A DNA stretch of 64,000 nt from an uncultured bacterium (GCA_947383005.1 CANDBT010000010.1:1-64000), one strand, 5' to 3'. Positions 26,079 through 34,897 are shown, numbered from the stretch's first letter. Translations and numbers: made by a program. Notes: a model not told the origin generated them from the sequence alone.

Positions 26079-26951
26079 ATGGCAACAATTAAGAGTTTTG
26101 AAGTAGACCGTTGGAGCGAAAAGGACGAAAAAGGCAGGGTGAAGCATATTGGAATGCTGAAAATGGGGGAAGTCTTTGAAATGCTCAAAGAACACCTGTT
26201 AAGCAAGGACATGCTGCCAGACGAGTATTTCCTGATAAGCCAGAATGACTGGAATGAGGACTGGGAGCTTCCGGATTACGATTATGCGATATGCATCCCG
26301 AATTTCGGCGGAAGCGAAGGAATATACCTCGACATTTCACTGGTATACGATGATGAGCAGAAGCAGAGGCGTCATATGCGCTTTGTGACAGGAAAAACAC
26401 TTGAAGAAAGTGCGGATGCCTTCCTCAAGATGGCGCGGATTGCTGCAGAATGTTCGCTGATGCTGAACGGACACGGATCGCGTTACAGGAAGTCGGATGT
26501 GGACGTGTCGTTAAATCCGGCACAGACACTGTATCTGACGGATCTGTTGGAGAAAAAGTTTGTTAACAGCATGGATCCAAATGATCGGGATATGCTGTCA
26601 GGGCTCCTGAAACAGCTCGTCTGTGTCAGCTATGTGCCGGTCATGGCAGTCTGCCGAAAGGAAGATAATCTGTTTTCACTTTGGCTGCATGATATGCCTG
26701 ATGTACGATTAGATGCGCTCATACTTGGAAGCTTTGTCCAAAAAGGAAAGCTGGAGGATTTGATGGAATCACTGCCCGTTGACGGCGGACAGCATTTGTG
26801 TCTGATCCGGGAAGAAAAAACGGGAGAATACAGCCTGCATACCTGTGATGCCGGAAAATTCTATCATTCCGTGCATGAGCAGGAAGGGCGCAGACTGTTC
26901 GGAACTAAGGAGGAGATTATCCATGAAGTCAAATTGCAGGGCGGGAAGTAA
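26079..26951 (+). CDS. Hypothetical cargo protein (290 aa)
   Basis: Soluble, without signal peptide or membrane segment. ATG 26079 follows AAAAGGAGAAAAAAG. Contains a YDYAICIPNFGGSEGIYLDISLVYDD strand-rich region near residues 68-92 and a later LPVDGGQHLCLIREEKTGEYSLHT block. It overlaps the next gene by 29 bp. I do not recognise the family; the composition resembles other uncharacterised proteins carried on large Lachnospiraceae elements. Confidence 0.5.
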   Translation: MATIKSFEVDRWSEKDEKGRVKHIGMLKMGEVFEMLKEHLLSKDMLPDEYFLISQNDWNEDWELPDYDYAICIPNFGGSEGIYLDISLVYDDEQKQRRHMRFVTGKTLEESADAFLKMARIAAECSLMLNGHGSRYRKSDVDVSLNPAQTLYLTDLLEKKFVNSMDPNDRDMLSGLLKQLVCVSYVPVMAVCRKEDNLFSLWLHDMPDVRLDALILGSFVQKGKLEDLMESLPVDGGQHLCLIREEKTGEYSLHTCDAGKFYHSVHEQEGRRLFGTKEEIIHEVKLQGGK

Positions 26952-27294
26952 AAGAATAAATGAAAAAAAGACGCATTATATGCTGTTTTCCTGCAATGAA
27001 TGGAAAGAGTACAGCAGTATGAGATTTCTGGGCGCGACAGACAATCCGGAGACTCTTTATGTAATGATCGGCTCATGCATCAGGGCGGATGACATGCTGT
27101 ATTGATGCGATAATTCCAAAGAGTCATGGAAACACTTTCAGGAAGATTACCATCGTAGCGAAATAAATCTGGACCTGCTGCAGTACGGATACGTGGAAAC
27201 ATATGAAGAGTCCGGCATATTAAGCAGGGAATTTGCAGGGGAATTTCCCAAGGCAGCATCTACATGGCGGGCACTGGGAGGAAGAGCAGGATGA
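26923..27294 (+). pseudogene. Small cargo gene interrupted by an in-frame TGA
   Basis: ATG 26923 has AAGGAGGA eight bases upstream. The frame reads 60 residues (ending CIRADDMLY) to TGA at 27103-27105, then stays open and protein-like (CDNSKESWKHFQEDYHRSE... to GGRAG) to TGA 27292-27294, which overlaps the start of the next gene as ATGA. That overlap is strong evidence that the original gene ended at 27294 and that the inner TGA is a nonsense mutation or an error. The truncated 60-aa product may still be made. Function unknown. Confidence 0.6.
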
Positions 27295-27563
27295 ATGACA
27301 ATGATATTATGGCGCGGCTTATACTTGGAAATGTGGGAGATGAAACAGCACTGAGAAACATCTGTGAAGCGCATAATCAGTGCATAGACGAACTGGCACA
27401 GGAAGAAAAGGATCATATGTATGCCACAAACAATTTCTATTACAATGCCAAGGAATTTAGCACCATCCATAGCGAGAAAACCGATGAGCTGTTCCATGAG
27501 CTGCTTGAAGCGGGAACGCTTGTTGCTACAAAAGACGGATTTGTGTGGGTAAACTGTGTGTAA
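27291..27563 (+). CDS. Hypothetical cargo protein (90 aa)
   Basis: Starts at ATG 27291, coupled by ATGA to the interrupted gene upstream; the longer frame from 27264 is less likely. Soluble, helical, acidic (MNDNDIMARLILGNVGDETALRNI, later NNFYYNAKEFSTIH). Ends in a short strand GFVWVNCV. No family recognised. Confidence 0.5.
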   Translation: MNDNDIMARLILGNVGDETALRNICEAHNQCIDELAQEEKDHMYATNNFYYNAKEFSTIHSEKTDELFHELLEAGTLVATKDGFVWVNCV

Positions 27564-27652
27564 ACACCAGCAGATGAGAATGGCGGAAAGCCTGCCGCAT
27601 GTTAACCTGTCACAAGATCAGGAAAACAAATAACAGAATGGAGGAAAACACT

Positions 27653-28084
27653 ATGAACAAAGTAATTTTGATGGGACGCCTCACACGGGATCCCGAAGTA
27701 CGGTATTCTACAGGGGAGAATGCAATGGCTATCGCCAGATATACGCTTGCGGTAGACCGGAGATTCCATCGCGAGGGTGAAGCGGAAGCAGATTTTATAT
27801 CCTGCGTTGCTTTTGACAAGCGGGCAGAGTTTGCGGAAAGGTATTTGCAAAAAGGAACAAAAATCGTAGTCAGCGGCAGGATTACCACGGGGAAATACAC
27901 CAACAAGGAGGGGCAAACTGTATATACAACCGATGTGATAATAGAAGAATGTGAGTTTGCGGAAAGCAAGAACGCAAGTGAGAGGAGTCGGCAGGCAGAC
28001 AATAGCAGTCCGGCATCCGCAGCTTCCGGTGATGGTTTCATGAATATCCCTGACGGGATTGATGAGGAACTTCCGTTCAACTAG
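27653..28084 (+). CDS. ssb: Single-stranded DNA-binding protein
   Basis: About 143 aa from ATG 27653 with TGGAGGAAAA upstream. OB-fold with the family start NKVILMGRLTRDPEVRY, then DFISCVAFDKRAEFAERYLQKG and KYTNKEGQTVYTTDV. A short flexible linker leads to an acidic tip GIDEELPFN, close to the DDDIPF tip that binds partner proteins. Such extra ssb copies are typical of conjugative elements and phages, and the surroundings support an element-borne copy. Confidence 0.93.
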   Translation: MNKVILMGRLTRDPEVRYSTGENAMAIARYTLAVDRRFHREGEAEADFISCVAFDKRAEFAERYLQKGTKIVVSGRITTGKYTNKEGQTVYTTDVIIEECEFAESKNASERSRQADNSSPASAASGDGFMNIPDGIDEELPFN

Positions 28085-28210
28085 GGATCACACTTTGGGC
28101 AGTTCTAATTCCCCAAATTTAAAGCAGGTTAAAAAACTAAATATGAAAATATGGAAAGTGTATCTTAATAAAGACGCTCTTTCTTGTATTAATTTTATCT
28201 ATGAAAAAAG

Positions 28211-28238
28211 GAGGTGGCAGCGTAAAAGCTGCCTGTTT
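28211..28238 (+). terminator. Hairpin between SD-like sequence and start
   Basis: GGCAGC-GTAAAA-GCTGCC followed by TGTTTTTGT. It lies between an AAAGGAGGTGG sequence and the ATG of the next gene, so it should limit read-through into that gene. Confidence 0.5.
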
Positions 28239-28242
28239 TTGT

Positions 28243-28794
28243 ATGAACAAACAGAGAATTTTTTTTGATCTGGACGGAGTGCTTGCGGTCTGGCAGGATG
28301 TGCCGCAGGAACACCTAACCCAGAAGGGGTATTTTTCCAGCATTCCCATACAGGAAAACGTCGTGGCAGCTTTTAGATTATTGGAACAGCTTCCCGATAT
28401 TGAGCTGTATATTTTATCCTGCGTATTTCAGGACAGTCATTCTGAGTCGGATAAAAAAGCATGGGTAAAAGAGCATCTTCATCTGCCGGAGGAGAGGCAG
28501 ATATACTGTCCCTGTGGGGGCAGAAAGGAGCACGCGCTGGAAAAGATTGGCGGAATACGCCCATCAGATGTGTTGATTGATGATTATACGGAAAATCTGC
28601 GGTACTGGGCCGGCATACCTATAAAATTTTACAATGGGATTAACGGAACGAAAGGGACATGGCAGGGCAACGGCGTATATTTTGTCATGCAGCCGGAAAC
28701 CATAGCCAAGCAGATTTACGAGCTGGCGGTTATTCAGCCCTACAGCATTCTGCAAAGGATTGCCTGTTGGAATGCTGTATTTCCTGCTTATTGA
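28243..28794 (+). CDS. HAD-superfamily 5'-nucleotidase-like protein
   Basis: 183 aa from ATG 28243. Motif I is FFDLDGVLAVW (the nucleophile Asp pair DxDG). A later VLIDDYTENLRYW matches the C-terminal acidic motif of the NT5C-like HAD group. The roughly 180-aa length fits small deoxynucleotidases. The start has no close Shine-Dalgarno, because the hairpin at 28211 intervenes; an upstream ATG at 28201 would add a basic stretch encoded by the hairpin itself. Substrate unknown. Confidence 0.72.
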   Translation: MNKQRIFFDLDGVLAVWQDVPQEHLTQKGYFSSIPIQENVVAAFRLLEQLPDIELYILSCVFQDSHSESDKKAWVKEHLHLPEERQIYCPCGGRKEHALEKIGGIRPSDVLIDDYTENLRYWAGIPIKFYNGINGTKGTWQGNGVYFVMQPETIAKQIYELAVIQPYSILQRIACWNAVFPAY

Positions 28795-28937
28795 AGGGCA
28801 TTTCACAAAACTTTTGTTTTCTCTATGTAAATGCTTTTTTTTTTGATATAATAATAAATATGGCAGGCGACCTGTACAGGTCATTCATCATATATGGTAA
28901 ATGAACTTTTGTGCAGGCAGAAAGGAGAGGATTTGCG

Positions 28938-30290
28938 ATGTACCTGAAGCGGAAAGCATATGAAGAGCTGACGGCCTGGAAAAAACGTCCGGACCATTCC
29001 ACGCTGGAAGTATCCGGTGCAAGGCAGGTAGGTAAAACCTATATTGTAAACCGATTTGCAGATGAACAGTACAGCCAAAAGATATACATAAATCTGCTGG
29101 ATCTTTCCGGGGAACTTTTTTTGGTGCAGTACCGGGAATTGTGGCAGGAAATGAAATCAGGGAAAAGATACCAGAATCCAATATATGAACTGATTAAAAG
29201 GTATCAGCCTGATTTTGAGGATTCAGAGGACACAATTGTTATCATTGACGAAATTCAGGAATCGGCAGACATTTACAACCGCATCCGGGAATTCACGCGC
29301 ACGCTGAAATGCGATTTCATCATTACAGGGAGTTATTTGGGAAGAATTTTGAAACAGGAATTTAAGTATTCTTCCGGTGACTTGGATTACCTTGAAATCT
29401 GCACGCTTGGATTTGAGGAATTTCTGACAGCCCTTAACCGCATCGATCTGTATGAGAAGATGAGTCTGTGCGGAGAAAGTGATGCAGAAATCTATCAGGA
29501 GCTACAGAAATTATATAATGATTACTGCATGATTGGCGGGTATCCGAGTGTTGTCCTGAAATATCTGAAAAATGCGCCCCTGCAGGACTGCCAGGCTGAA
29601 CTGCTTAAAATCATCCGCCTTTTTACCAATGAGAGCAGAAGGTACTTCGAGGACATACTGGACGCTGCTGTTTATGAAAACATCTTCTCCGGTGTTGCCC
29701 GCATTCTGGCCAAAGAGAAGAAAGGCTTTGACGCGGACAGCTTCAGCGAGGAACTGCAGGGCATTGTTGTGAAGGATTACTCCAGCAATATAACCAAGGC
29801 AACGATAAACAGGGCAATCGACTGGCTTTATAGTTCCGGGATCATAGGGTTTGCCGGCAAGCTGCCTGAATGCAACATTTTGGATTTTAAGGCAAAGGCA
29901 AGATGCTTTTTCTTAGACATCGGACTTGCAAACTATTTTCTGATAAAGGCAGGCGTCCCAAAAGCCACGGTATCCGGTATTATAAACGAAAATTTTGTTT
30001 ACCTTGACTTGAGGCGCCGGATTGCACACCCGAGCGAAATCGCACTGGAAACCCCCGCTTTTGCAACCCTGGGTAACGGTGAGATTGACTTTTATGTAAA
30101 AGAACTGGCATCGGAAAGGACATATGCGGTTGAAGTTAAATCCGGAAAAAACAGCGGAAAGACTGCAGCAGAAGCTTTGGAAAAGAAGAAAGCCGACTAC
30201 GTGCTGTATGCAAAAGGAAATACCTGCGGCGGAAAAGCTGATAACACAATCACTATTCCGATTTACGGAATCTCAAAGTTTAAGTTTTAA
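28938..30290 (+). CDS. AAA ATPase with DUF4143-type C-terminus
   Basis: About 450 aa from ATG 28938 (AAAGGAGAGG upstream). N-terminal P-loop VSGARQVGKTY (GxRQxGKT form), Walker B TIVIIDEIQESAD, sensor-like FIITGSYLGR. The C-terminal half has the DUF4143 pattern, ending in a restriction-nuclease-like fold signature GNGEIDFYVKE...YAVEVKSGKN. This family is common, its role is unclear, and links to toxin or restriction-like systems have been proposed. The gene stands alone with its own terminator region after it. Confidence 0.85.
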   Translation: MYLKRKAYEELTAWKKRPDHSTLEVSGARQVGKTYIVNRFADEQYSQKIYINLLDLSGELFLVQYRELWQEMKSGKRYQNPIYELIKRYQPDFEDSEDTIVIIDEIQESADIYNRIREFTRTLKCDFIITGSYLGRILKQEFKYSSGDLDYLEICTLGFEEFLTALNRIDLYEKMSLCGESDAEIYQELQKLYNDYCMIGGYPSVVLKYLKNAPLQDCQAELLKIIRLFTNESRRYFEDILDAAVYENIFSGVARILAKEKKGFDADSFSEELQGIVVKDYSSNITKATINRAIDWLYSSGIIGFAGKLPECNILDFKAKARCFFLDIGLANYFLIKAGVPKATVSGIINENFVYLDLRRRIAHPSEIALETPAFATLGNGEIDFYVKELASERTYAVEVKSGKNSGKTAAEALEKKKADYVLYAKGNTCGGKADNTITIPIYGISKFKF

Positions 30291-30312
30291 ATAATATAAT
30301 AAGGAAGGAAAG

Positions 30313-30348
30313 CTGCTTGTGACTATCATAGTCAATGAGCAGTTTTTT
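30313..30348 (+). terminator. Intrinsic terminator before cargo gene
   Basis: CTGCTTGTGACTAT-C-ATAGTCAATGAGCAG, an 11- to 14-bp stem, followed by TTTTTT. The SD of the next gene (GGAGG 30353) comes right after. Confidence 0.75.
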
Positions 30349-30362
30349 ATTTGGAGGTAAAT

Positions 30363-30692
30363 ATGGACGAGATAAGAACCAGCAGTAAAGAATTGGAAAT
30401 GACAGACACTATGGTGCGTCAACAGGATCTGATAGATAATGCGACTTATGATGTATGCTGCAGCTATCTTGGCATTGCGGATGAAGAACGGGAAACACTG
30501 TTTCCGTGGGATATGCGGATTTTAGCAGAAGTCCGCGAAAGCATAACGGATGCCCTGATGCAGTTTGGAAAACCAGTATGCTATCCGTATATCGAAAGCG
30601 GCAAAGAAGGATCTCGTTACTGCGACCAGAAGGACTGTCATTGTGAAAGCTGCATAAGGGACAGCGAAAATACACTTGATACAAGGGAGTGA
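30363..30692 (+). CDS. Hypothetical protein with Cys-rich tail
   Basis: 109 aa from ATG 30363, after a terminator and GGAGG. The N-terminal 70 residues are helical and acidic. The C-terminus has four Cys (RYCDQKDCHCESCIRD), a possible metal site. Eight bases separate it from the next gene, so they form a pair. Not recognised. Confidence 0.5.
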   Translation: MDEIRTSSKELEMTDTMVRQQDLIDNATYDVCCSYLGIADEERETLFPWDMRILAEVRESITDALMQFGKPVCYPYIESGKEGSRYCDQKDCHCESCIRDSENTLDTRE

Positions 30693-30699
30693 ATAAGTT

Positions 30700-30963
30700 A
30701 TGGAAGATGCAGTAAGGCTTATCCTGGCAACAGGGGAATTTCTGGAATACAGCTTTGCGGAATGTGATTTTTACACAGAGGGCTGTGACAGTGCAATTGA
30801 CTACACTTTATATGATGGGAATTACGAAGAAAAAGATGGCGGGCAGATGGATTACAATTCGGAAAAAGCGAATTATGTCCACCTTGAAGATGCGATTTCC
30901 GACATTATTATGTTTGCGCTAAGTATAAGCAGGGAGAACATTCCTTCTTATTACATTATATAA
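30700..30963 (+). CDS. Small cargo protein, paralogue 1
   Basis: 87 aa, acidic, soluble. Shares with the 87-aa protein at 34945 the blocks DFYTEGCD, SIDYTL, GGQMDY and the end YY(F/I)I, and identical length. The pair thus derives from one ancestral cargo gene. No known motif. ATG 30700 follows AGGGAGTGAATAAG. Confidence 0.6.
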   Translation: MEDAVRLILATGEFLEYSFAECDFYTEGCDSAIDYTLYDGNYEEKDGGQMDYNSEKANYVHLEDAISDIIMFALSISRENIPSYYII

Positions 30964-31040
30964 ATGTGATATGCATATTCCGGCAATGCTGCAATACCTG
31001 TAAAAGCAAGCAGGAAATCAGGAATACTATAACTATGAAA

Positions 31041-31075
31041 GGCGATACGGTTCACATTCTGTATCGCCTTTTTGT
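31041..31075 (+). terminator. Intrinsic terminator
   Basis: GGCGATAC (31041-31048) pairs with GTATCGCC (31061-31068), then TTTTTGTTTTTT. An SD (AAAGGAGG) follows at once. Confidence 0.85.
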
Positions 31076-31094
31076 TTTTTAAAGGAGGAATTTT

Positions 31095-31169
31095 ATGAGA
31101 AATGAAGCTCGGATTACAGGAATCTTTCATTGGAAGGAGGCAGTGCGATATGGCGAATGTATGCTCTGA
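31095..31169 (+). CDS. 24-aa leader peptide overlapping the next gene
   Basis: ATG 31095 has a perfect AAAGGAGGAATTTT upstream. The frame MRNEARITGIFHWKEAVRYG... ends at TGA 31167-31169, overlapping the start of the next gene by 20 bp in another frame. Probably a translation-coupling leader: ribosomes ending here could restart on the SD GGAGGCAG inside it. Confidence 0.35.
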   Translation: MRNEARITGIFHWKEAVRYGECML

Positions 31170-31743
31170 CACAGTAGTTTTATTCCCGAAAGAGGATACT
31201 CCAGGGAATGCCGTATCCCGTTTGAAAGAGGATTTGTTAGACTGTTACCCTTCAATAGGGATTCATGCCGACACACGGTTGGTTTTGTTGTTGGAACGGC
31301 TGAATATTCCTACGGACGGTATTTGCTTTCGGGGAGATGTTGTCTGCATGGACATTGAGGACGCTTATATTTGCTTAGAGTTGGAGACAGCATGGAATCC
31401 GCTTTATGATGCATACCAAAAGATTGCCGAGCATTATGGACTGGATTTCGTCCTTCGTGCAGAAGAACCAGGAGAGCGCATCTTTATCAATACCGATGTT
31501 TATGGCGTGTATTTGGATGTCAGGTACCGTGTCTTGCTGAAGCTGGATGCAGATGCAGGCGGCACGGTTTACGAAAAGATGCTGAGAGAAGAAACAGATA
31601 TGGAAATTTATTTTTTCCATGAGGGCGATATGCTGGAATGGTTTGCAAAGTATGGGATATCCGCAGGCAGCTATGATGAACTGGAACGCAGATTGGATTC
31701 TGATTATGTGTGTGTCAATTTATATGATACAATCTGCGCTTGA
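31150..31743 (+). CDS. Hypothetical cargo protein (197 aa)
   Basis: ATG 31150 with GGAAGGAGG upstream, inside the 24-aa leader. Soluble, acidic alpha/beta protein (VVLFPKEDTPGNAVSRLKEDL, later VYGVYLDVRYRVLLKLDAD). No motif recognised. It could be one of the many poorly known element cargo families. Confidence 0.5.
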   Translation: MANVCSDTVVLFPKEDTPGNAVSRLKEDLLDCYPSIGIHADTRLVLLLERLNIPTDGICFRGDVVCMDIEDAYICLELETAWNPLYDAYQKIAEHYGLDFVLRAEEPGERIFINTDVYGVYLDVRYRVLLKLDADAGGTVYEKMLREETDMEIYFFHEGDMLEWFAKYGISAGSYDELERRLDSDYVCVNLYDTICA

Positions 31744-31794
31744 TACGAAGCAGGGATCTTATACTATTCTTTGTTGATTAAAAGGAGTACTTAT

Positions 31795-32106
31795 ATGGAA
31801 CTTATGACAAAAGAAATTGAAGAAAAGCTGGAGCAGGTAGGTTTATTCCCTGAAACCGAAGATATGTTTGAAGCGGAAGTAATCGTTAAATATTTCAATC
31901 CCTGTGGAGCCGGGACATGGCTTGTTGTAGGCGGTGAACGTTACGAAGATGACTGGGAGCTGTACGGATATGCCACCATAGGATATGAATGGGAATGGGG
32001 AAGCGTTATGCTGAGCGAACTGAAAGCTTACAGAAACCGCCTGTTAATTGGCATAGCACGCGATTTACATTGCGCAGGAAAATGTGTCAGGGAACTTGCC
32101 AAATGA
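31795..32106 (+). CDS. DUF2958-family protein
   Basis: 103 aa from ATG 31795 (AAAGGAG upstream). It has the DUF2958 pattern: helical start ELMTKEIEEKLEQV, then VIVKYFNPCGAGTWLVVGGE, YGYATIGYEWEWGSVMLSEL and a final basic/Cys part ARDLHCAGKCVREL. The family is found on conjugative elements, often near antirestriction proteins; its biochemistry is unknown. The match is from memory of the domain. Confidence 0.7.
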   Translation: MELMTKEIEEKLEQVGLFPETEDMFEAEVIVKYFNPCGAGTWLVVGGERYEDDWELYGYATIGYEWEWGSVMLSELKAYRNRLLIGIARDLHCAGKCVRELAK

Positions 32107-32146
32107 TCGGCAGGCTCTGTAAAAACTTGTTAGGAGGTATGGACAA

Positions 32147-32278
32147 ATGCTGATTTTACTTATCGGTAATAAACGGCTGAGTATGCCGCTATCCCGAAAA
32201 ATACCGGGAGATTACATGAAAGCAGGTCGGTATCAGGATATTGGATTTAATAACAAAATCATTTCAGGAAAGGAGTAA
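32147..32278 (+). CDS. 43-aa small protein
   Basis: MLILLIGNKRLSMPLSRKIP at the start, then GDYMKAGRYQDIGF. TAGGAGG lies nine bases before ATG 32147. A small basic protein in a spaced gap between DUF2958 and the PP-loop protein; intact frame and good SD support it. Function unknown. Confidence 0.4.
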   Translation: MLILLIGNKRLSMPLSRKIPGDYMKAGRYQDIGFNNKIISGKE

Positions 32279-32449
32279 TAACAAATCCCGGTAAACCGGG
32301 TTGACCTGTGAAGGTGTCAAACACAGAGAAGAAAAGGGCGGATCAACGGCGTGAAAGAGATATGGTGGGAGCTGTTCTGCGAAAGCCGTATCAAAGTAGC
32401 ATGGGAGGCCTGACGCCCTATCCACGAACGGAATTTGTTTCGTGGTGTT

Positions 32450-33214
32450 ATGAAACAGAAATTAAAAATATGCTGGATGTCGGCAGGAATATCATCCTTC
32501 ATGGCTGGATATCTTGCAGGCAATGTTGACGAGTGGATTTATATTGATATTGCCGATCAGCATGAGGACAGTATGAGGTTTATCCATGACTGCGAAAAAG
32601 CAATCGGAAAGGAGATTCAGATATTAAAATCAAGCCAGTATGCATGTGTGGAAGATTGCGTCCGGGCATTTGGCGGTTTCCGCAATCCCCGGAATGGGTT
32701 CGCGCCATGTACGAACTGGCTCAAAAAGAGAATCCGGAAGCAGTGGGAAACAGAACATCATGGATGTGAGCTTATTTATGTGTGGGGCTTTGATTTAAAA
32801 GAAAGGAACCGGGCAGACCGGACTGCGGCGGAAAATCCGCAGGCAGAGCACGAATTTCCTTTGATTGATAAAAATTTATCAAAAAAAGCCGTTCATGGAC
32901 TCTTTAAAACGATGTTTTCCTTTCCCAGACCCATGATGTATGAAATGGGTTATCCAAATAATAACTGCGTGGGATGTGTGAAAGGAGGTTTTGGTTACTG
33001 GAACAGGATAAGGAAAGACTTCCCGGAAGTCTTTCAGCAGAGGGCGGCACTGGAAAGAACGGTCGGACACTCGATGCTGAAAGATTATAAGGGACATCCG
33101 GTATATCTTGATGAACTGGAACCGGACAGAGGAAATATGGATACTGAAGTATTTCCGGAATGCAATATCATGTGCTACATGGTATCAGCCGCGGAAAAAT
33201 CCAAATCTGAATAA
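32450..33214 (+). CDS. PAPS-reductase-like PP-loop protein
   Basis: 254 aa. PP-loop-like motif KICWMSAGISSFMAGYLAG at the start, IYIDIADQHEDSMRF next, then the Cys-rich part APCTNWLKKR and NNNCVGCVKGGFGYW. This is the phosphoadenosine-phosphosulfate reductase-like (DndC-type) superfamily on mobile elements; substrate unknown. Start ATG 32450 has a weak SD. An overlapping frame (32308-32529) reads differently and may be a shadow, or the true N-terminus if a frameshift exists. Confidence 0.72.
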   Translation: MKQKLKICWMSAGISSFMAGYLAGNVDEWIYIDIADQHEDSMRFIHDCEKAIGKEIQILKSSQYACVEDCVRAFGGFRNPRNGFAPCTNWLKKRIRKQWETEHHGCELIYVWGFDLKERNRADRTAAENPQAEHEFPLIDKNLSKKAVHGLFKTMFSFPRPMMYEMGYPNNNCVGCVKGGFGYWNRIRKDFPEVFQQRAALERTVGHSMLKDYKGHPVYLDELEPDRGNMDTEVFPECNIMCYMVSAAEKSKSE

Positions 33215-33234
33215 AGAGAAGAAGGGAGGCAATC

Positions 33235-33576
33235 ATGGAAATCATTGAAAGGGCAGTCATGCCAAATGGAACAGAGATCCAGTTAGAGGATTGGAGCAAT
33301 TGCAATACGCCCGAATATCCTGATTTGTACGGACTGACTATTGGTACATATCCAATTGCAAAGAACAGCGGAAAAGGCAGATGGGTAGAAAGCGGCGAGA
33401 GGTTCCGCCTTACGATTTCCCACAATAACCACTCAGGTTATGCAAATGACGATGTAAAAGCGGATTTTTCGGCATTAAAAAATGGGAAGAAACGCCTGGA
33501 GGATCTGGCCGCACATTTCTGGAACGGAAAACAGGATATGTATTATCTTGGCATGATTTCGCAGGAACCACATTAA
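33235..33576 (+). CDS. Hypothetical cargo protein (113 aa)
   Basis: ATG 33235 follows GGGAGGCAATC. Beta-rich start (ERAVMPNGTEIQLEDW) and a polar rest (WVESGERFRLTISHNNHSGY). No family recognised. Closely follows the PP-loop protein (20 bp). Confidence 0.45.
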   Translation: MEIIERAVMPNGTEIQLEDWSNCNTPEYPDLYGLTIGTYPIAKNSGKGRWVESGERFRLTISHNNHSGYANDDVKADFSALKNGKKRLEDLAAHFWNGKQDMYYLGMISQEPH

Positions 33577-33619
33577 CTATCAGGCGATAGATTGCGGTAT
33601 GAATAAAAGGAGGATTTCT

Positions 33620-33847
33620 ATGTCGATGGTTATTGCAGAACATGAAGCAGATATGCGTGAGATTGTATGCCGGTATTATCCGCATCCCCAATATCCGGGT
33701 GAGGGATATTATCAGATACAGACATCCGGAGGAGAATTTTTAGGAAATGTCGGTGTGGATGAGCTGGACTGCGAACTGGCTGCAATCAAGAATCAGGGCT
33801 ACGGAGCAGTCCGGTTCATAGGACATAACAGTAAACAAATCAGATAA
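33620..33847 (+). CDS. Hypothetical cargo protein (75 aa)
   Basis: From ATG 33620 with AAAGGAGG upstream. Contains VCRYYPHPQYPGEGYYQIQT, a beta-hairpin-like sequence, and GYGAVRFIGHN. Not recognised. A strong intrinsic terminator follows it. Confidence 0.45.
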   Translation: MSMVIAEHEADMREIVCRYYPHPQYPGEGYYQIQTSGGEFLGNVGVDELDCELAAIKNQGYGAVRFIGHNSKQIR

Positions 33848-33855
33848 ATTTATGG

Positions 33856-33892
33856 AAACGCTCAGGGATTTTACCATTCCTGAGCGTTTTTT
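33856..33892 (+). terminator. Intrinsic terminator
   Basis: AAACGCTCAGG (33856-33866) pairs with CCTGAGCGTTT (33879-33889), then TTT. The next SD (AGGAGG) follows within 20 bp. Confidence 0.85.
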
Positions 33893-33914
33893 GAAAATTC
33901 AGGAGGTATACGTA

Positions 33915-34163
33915 ATGAAACAATGCATAGCAGTCACAGAGAGATTAAGAAGAATTGTTGTCGTTGACACAAAAGAAGCTGGTACAGACGGCCTGGAAAA
34001 TGCAATCGAACGTGTAAAGGAAGCATACAAAGCGCAAGAGGTCGTTCTTGACGCAGGTGACTTAGTTCCAGATCCTGTAACCGGAGAGCCTGCCTGTTTT
34101 TGTGAAGCAGACTGGATTGATCCGGACGAGATTCAGGAAATGGATGCTGATTTCACGCTGTGA
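33915..34163 (+). CDS. Hypothetical cargo protein (82 aa)
   Basis: ATG 33915 follows AGGAGGTATACGTA. A short strand-helix start (KQCIAVTERLRRIVVVDTKEA) and an acidic end (DEIQEMDADFTL). Two Cys near residue 60 (ACFCEADW). Family not recognised; it looks like a DpnD/PcfM-type small element protein, which I cannot confirm. Confidence 0.45.
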   Translation: MKQCIAVTERLRRIVVVDTKEAGTDGLENAIERVKEAYKAQEVVLDAGDLVPDPVTGEPACFCEADWIDPDEIQEMDADFTL

Positions 34164-34206
34164 AAAGTGTTTTTGCAGAATTTAATAAAAGGAGGATAAA
34201 GACATA

Positions 34207-34848
34207 ATGAATAAAATTAATATTTCCATCAATTGGGAGAGCGTAAAGGAAAAAATATTCCTGCGTTTAGTGAATTACAAAAAGAATAAGGTGGATATGG
34301 AAGGGAAAGCATGTATTAAATTCCTGGACCTTGCAATCCTGTTTTATTGTGATTGTACAGAATGGGGATACGATGGCTTCTATGTAAGCAAGAAGCAGAT
34401 TCTCATGTGGTACAGGGACATCAATGATATCTATCAGGCTGCACTGGAAAATACATACCGCAAGGACAATACACTTGTAACGCCAATATTGAATTTTTTC
34501 CCGGAAGAATCGGTATATATAGCGCAAAACGGGATGGATGCCATGCTTATAGAGAAAGAAATGATAGTCCTTGCAAACAAATCGCTTTTTTTTGGCGCAG
34601 CGATGCTGTTAAATATACCTGTACTGAAAAAACTGGCAGACCAGCTTGACAGCAACCTATACCTGTTGCCCAGTTCCGTTCACGAAATTATCGCCGTACG
34701 TTCAGACCCAAACACAGATGTTTCCTATCTTACAGAAATGGTAAACGAGGCAAATAACTACGTTGTAGAGCCCGAGAATTACCTTTCTGACCATGTATAT
34801 TATTTTGACCGGGAAAAGTGCGAAGTAACAATAGCAGTTCCCGCGTAG
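34207..34848 (+). CDS. DUF5688-family protein
   Basis: 213 aa from ATG 34207 with AAAGGAGG upstream. The C-terminal half carries the family's pattern NLYLLPSSVHEIIAVRSD and LTEMVNEANNYVVEPENYLSDHVYYFDR. The family is frequent on Lachnospiraceae elements and has no known biochemical role. No transmembrane segment. The N-terminal 90 residues are helical and less typical. Confidence 0.7.
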   Translation: MNKINISINWESVKEKIFLRLVNYKKNKVDMEGKACIKFLDLAILFYCDCTEWGYDGFYVSKKQILMWYRDINDIYQAALENTYRKDNTLVTPILNFFPEESVYIAQNGMDAMLIEKEMIVLANKSLFFGAAMLLNIPVLKKLADQLDSNLYLLPSSVHEIIAVRSDPNTDVSYLTEMVNEANNYVVEPENYLSDHVYYFDREKCEVTIAVPA

Positions 34849-34897
34849 ATATTCCACTAAGATATGATTTAGCCCGGCTTGCAGCCGTATTGGAGAA

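Noticed and set aside
27103-27105. Selenocysteine (TGA followed by TGC) in the gene at 26923
   Set aside because: No SECIS-like hairpin was visible right after the codon and no sel genes are in the window. The protein resembles no selenoprotein, so a nonsense change is simpler.
32308-32529. 73-aa ORF before the PP-loop protein
   Set aside because: Starts with GTG without SD and overlaps the PP-loop gene by 80 bp in another frame. Could reflect a frameshifted N-terminus, but this is not supported enough.
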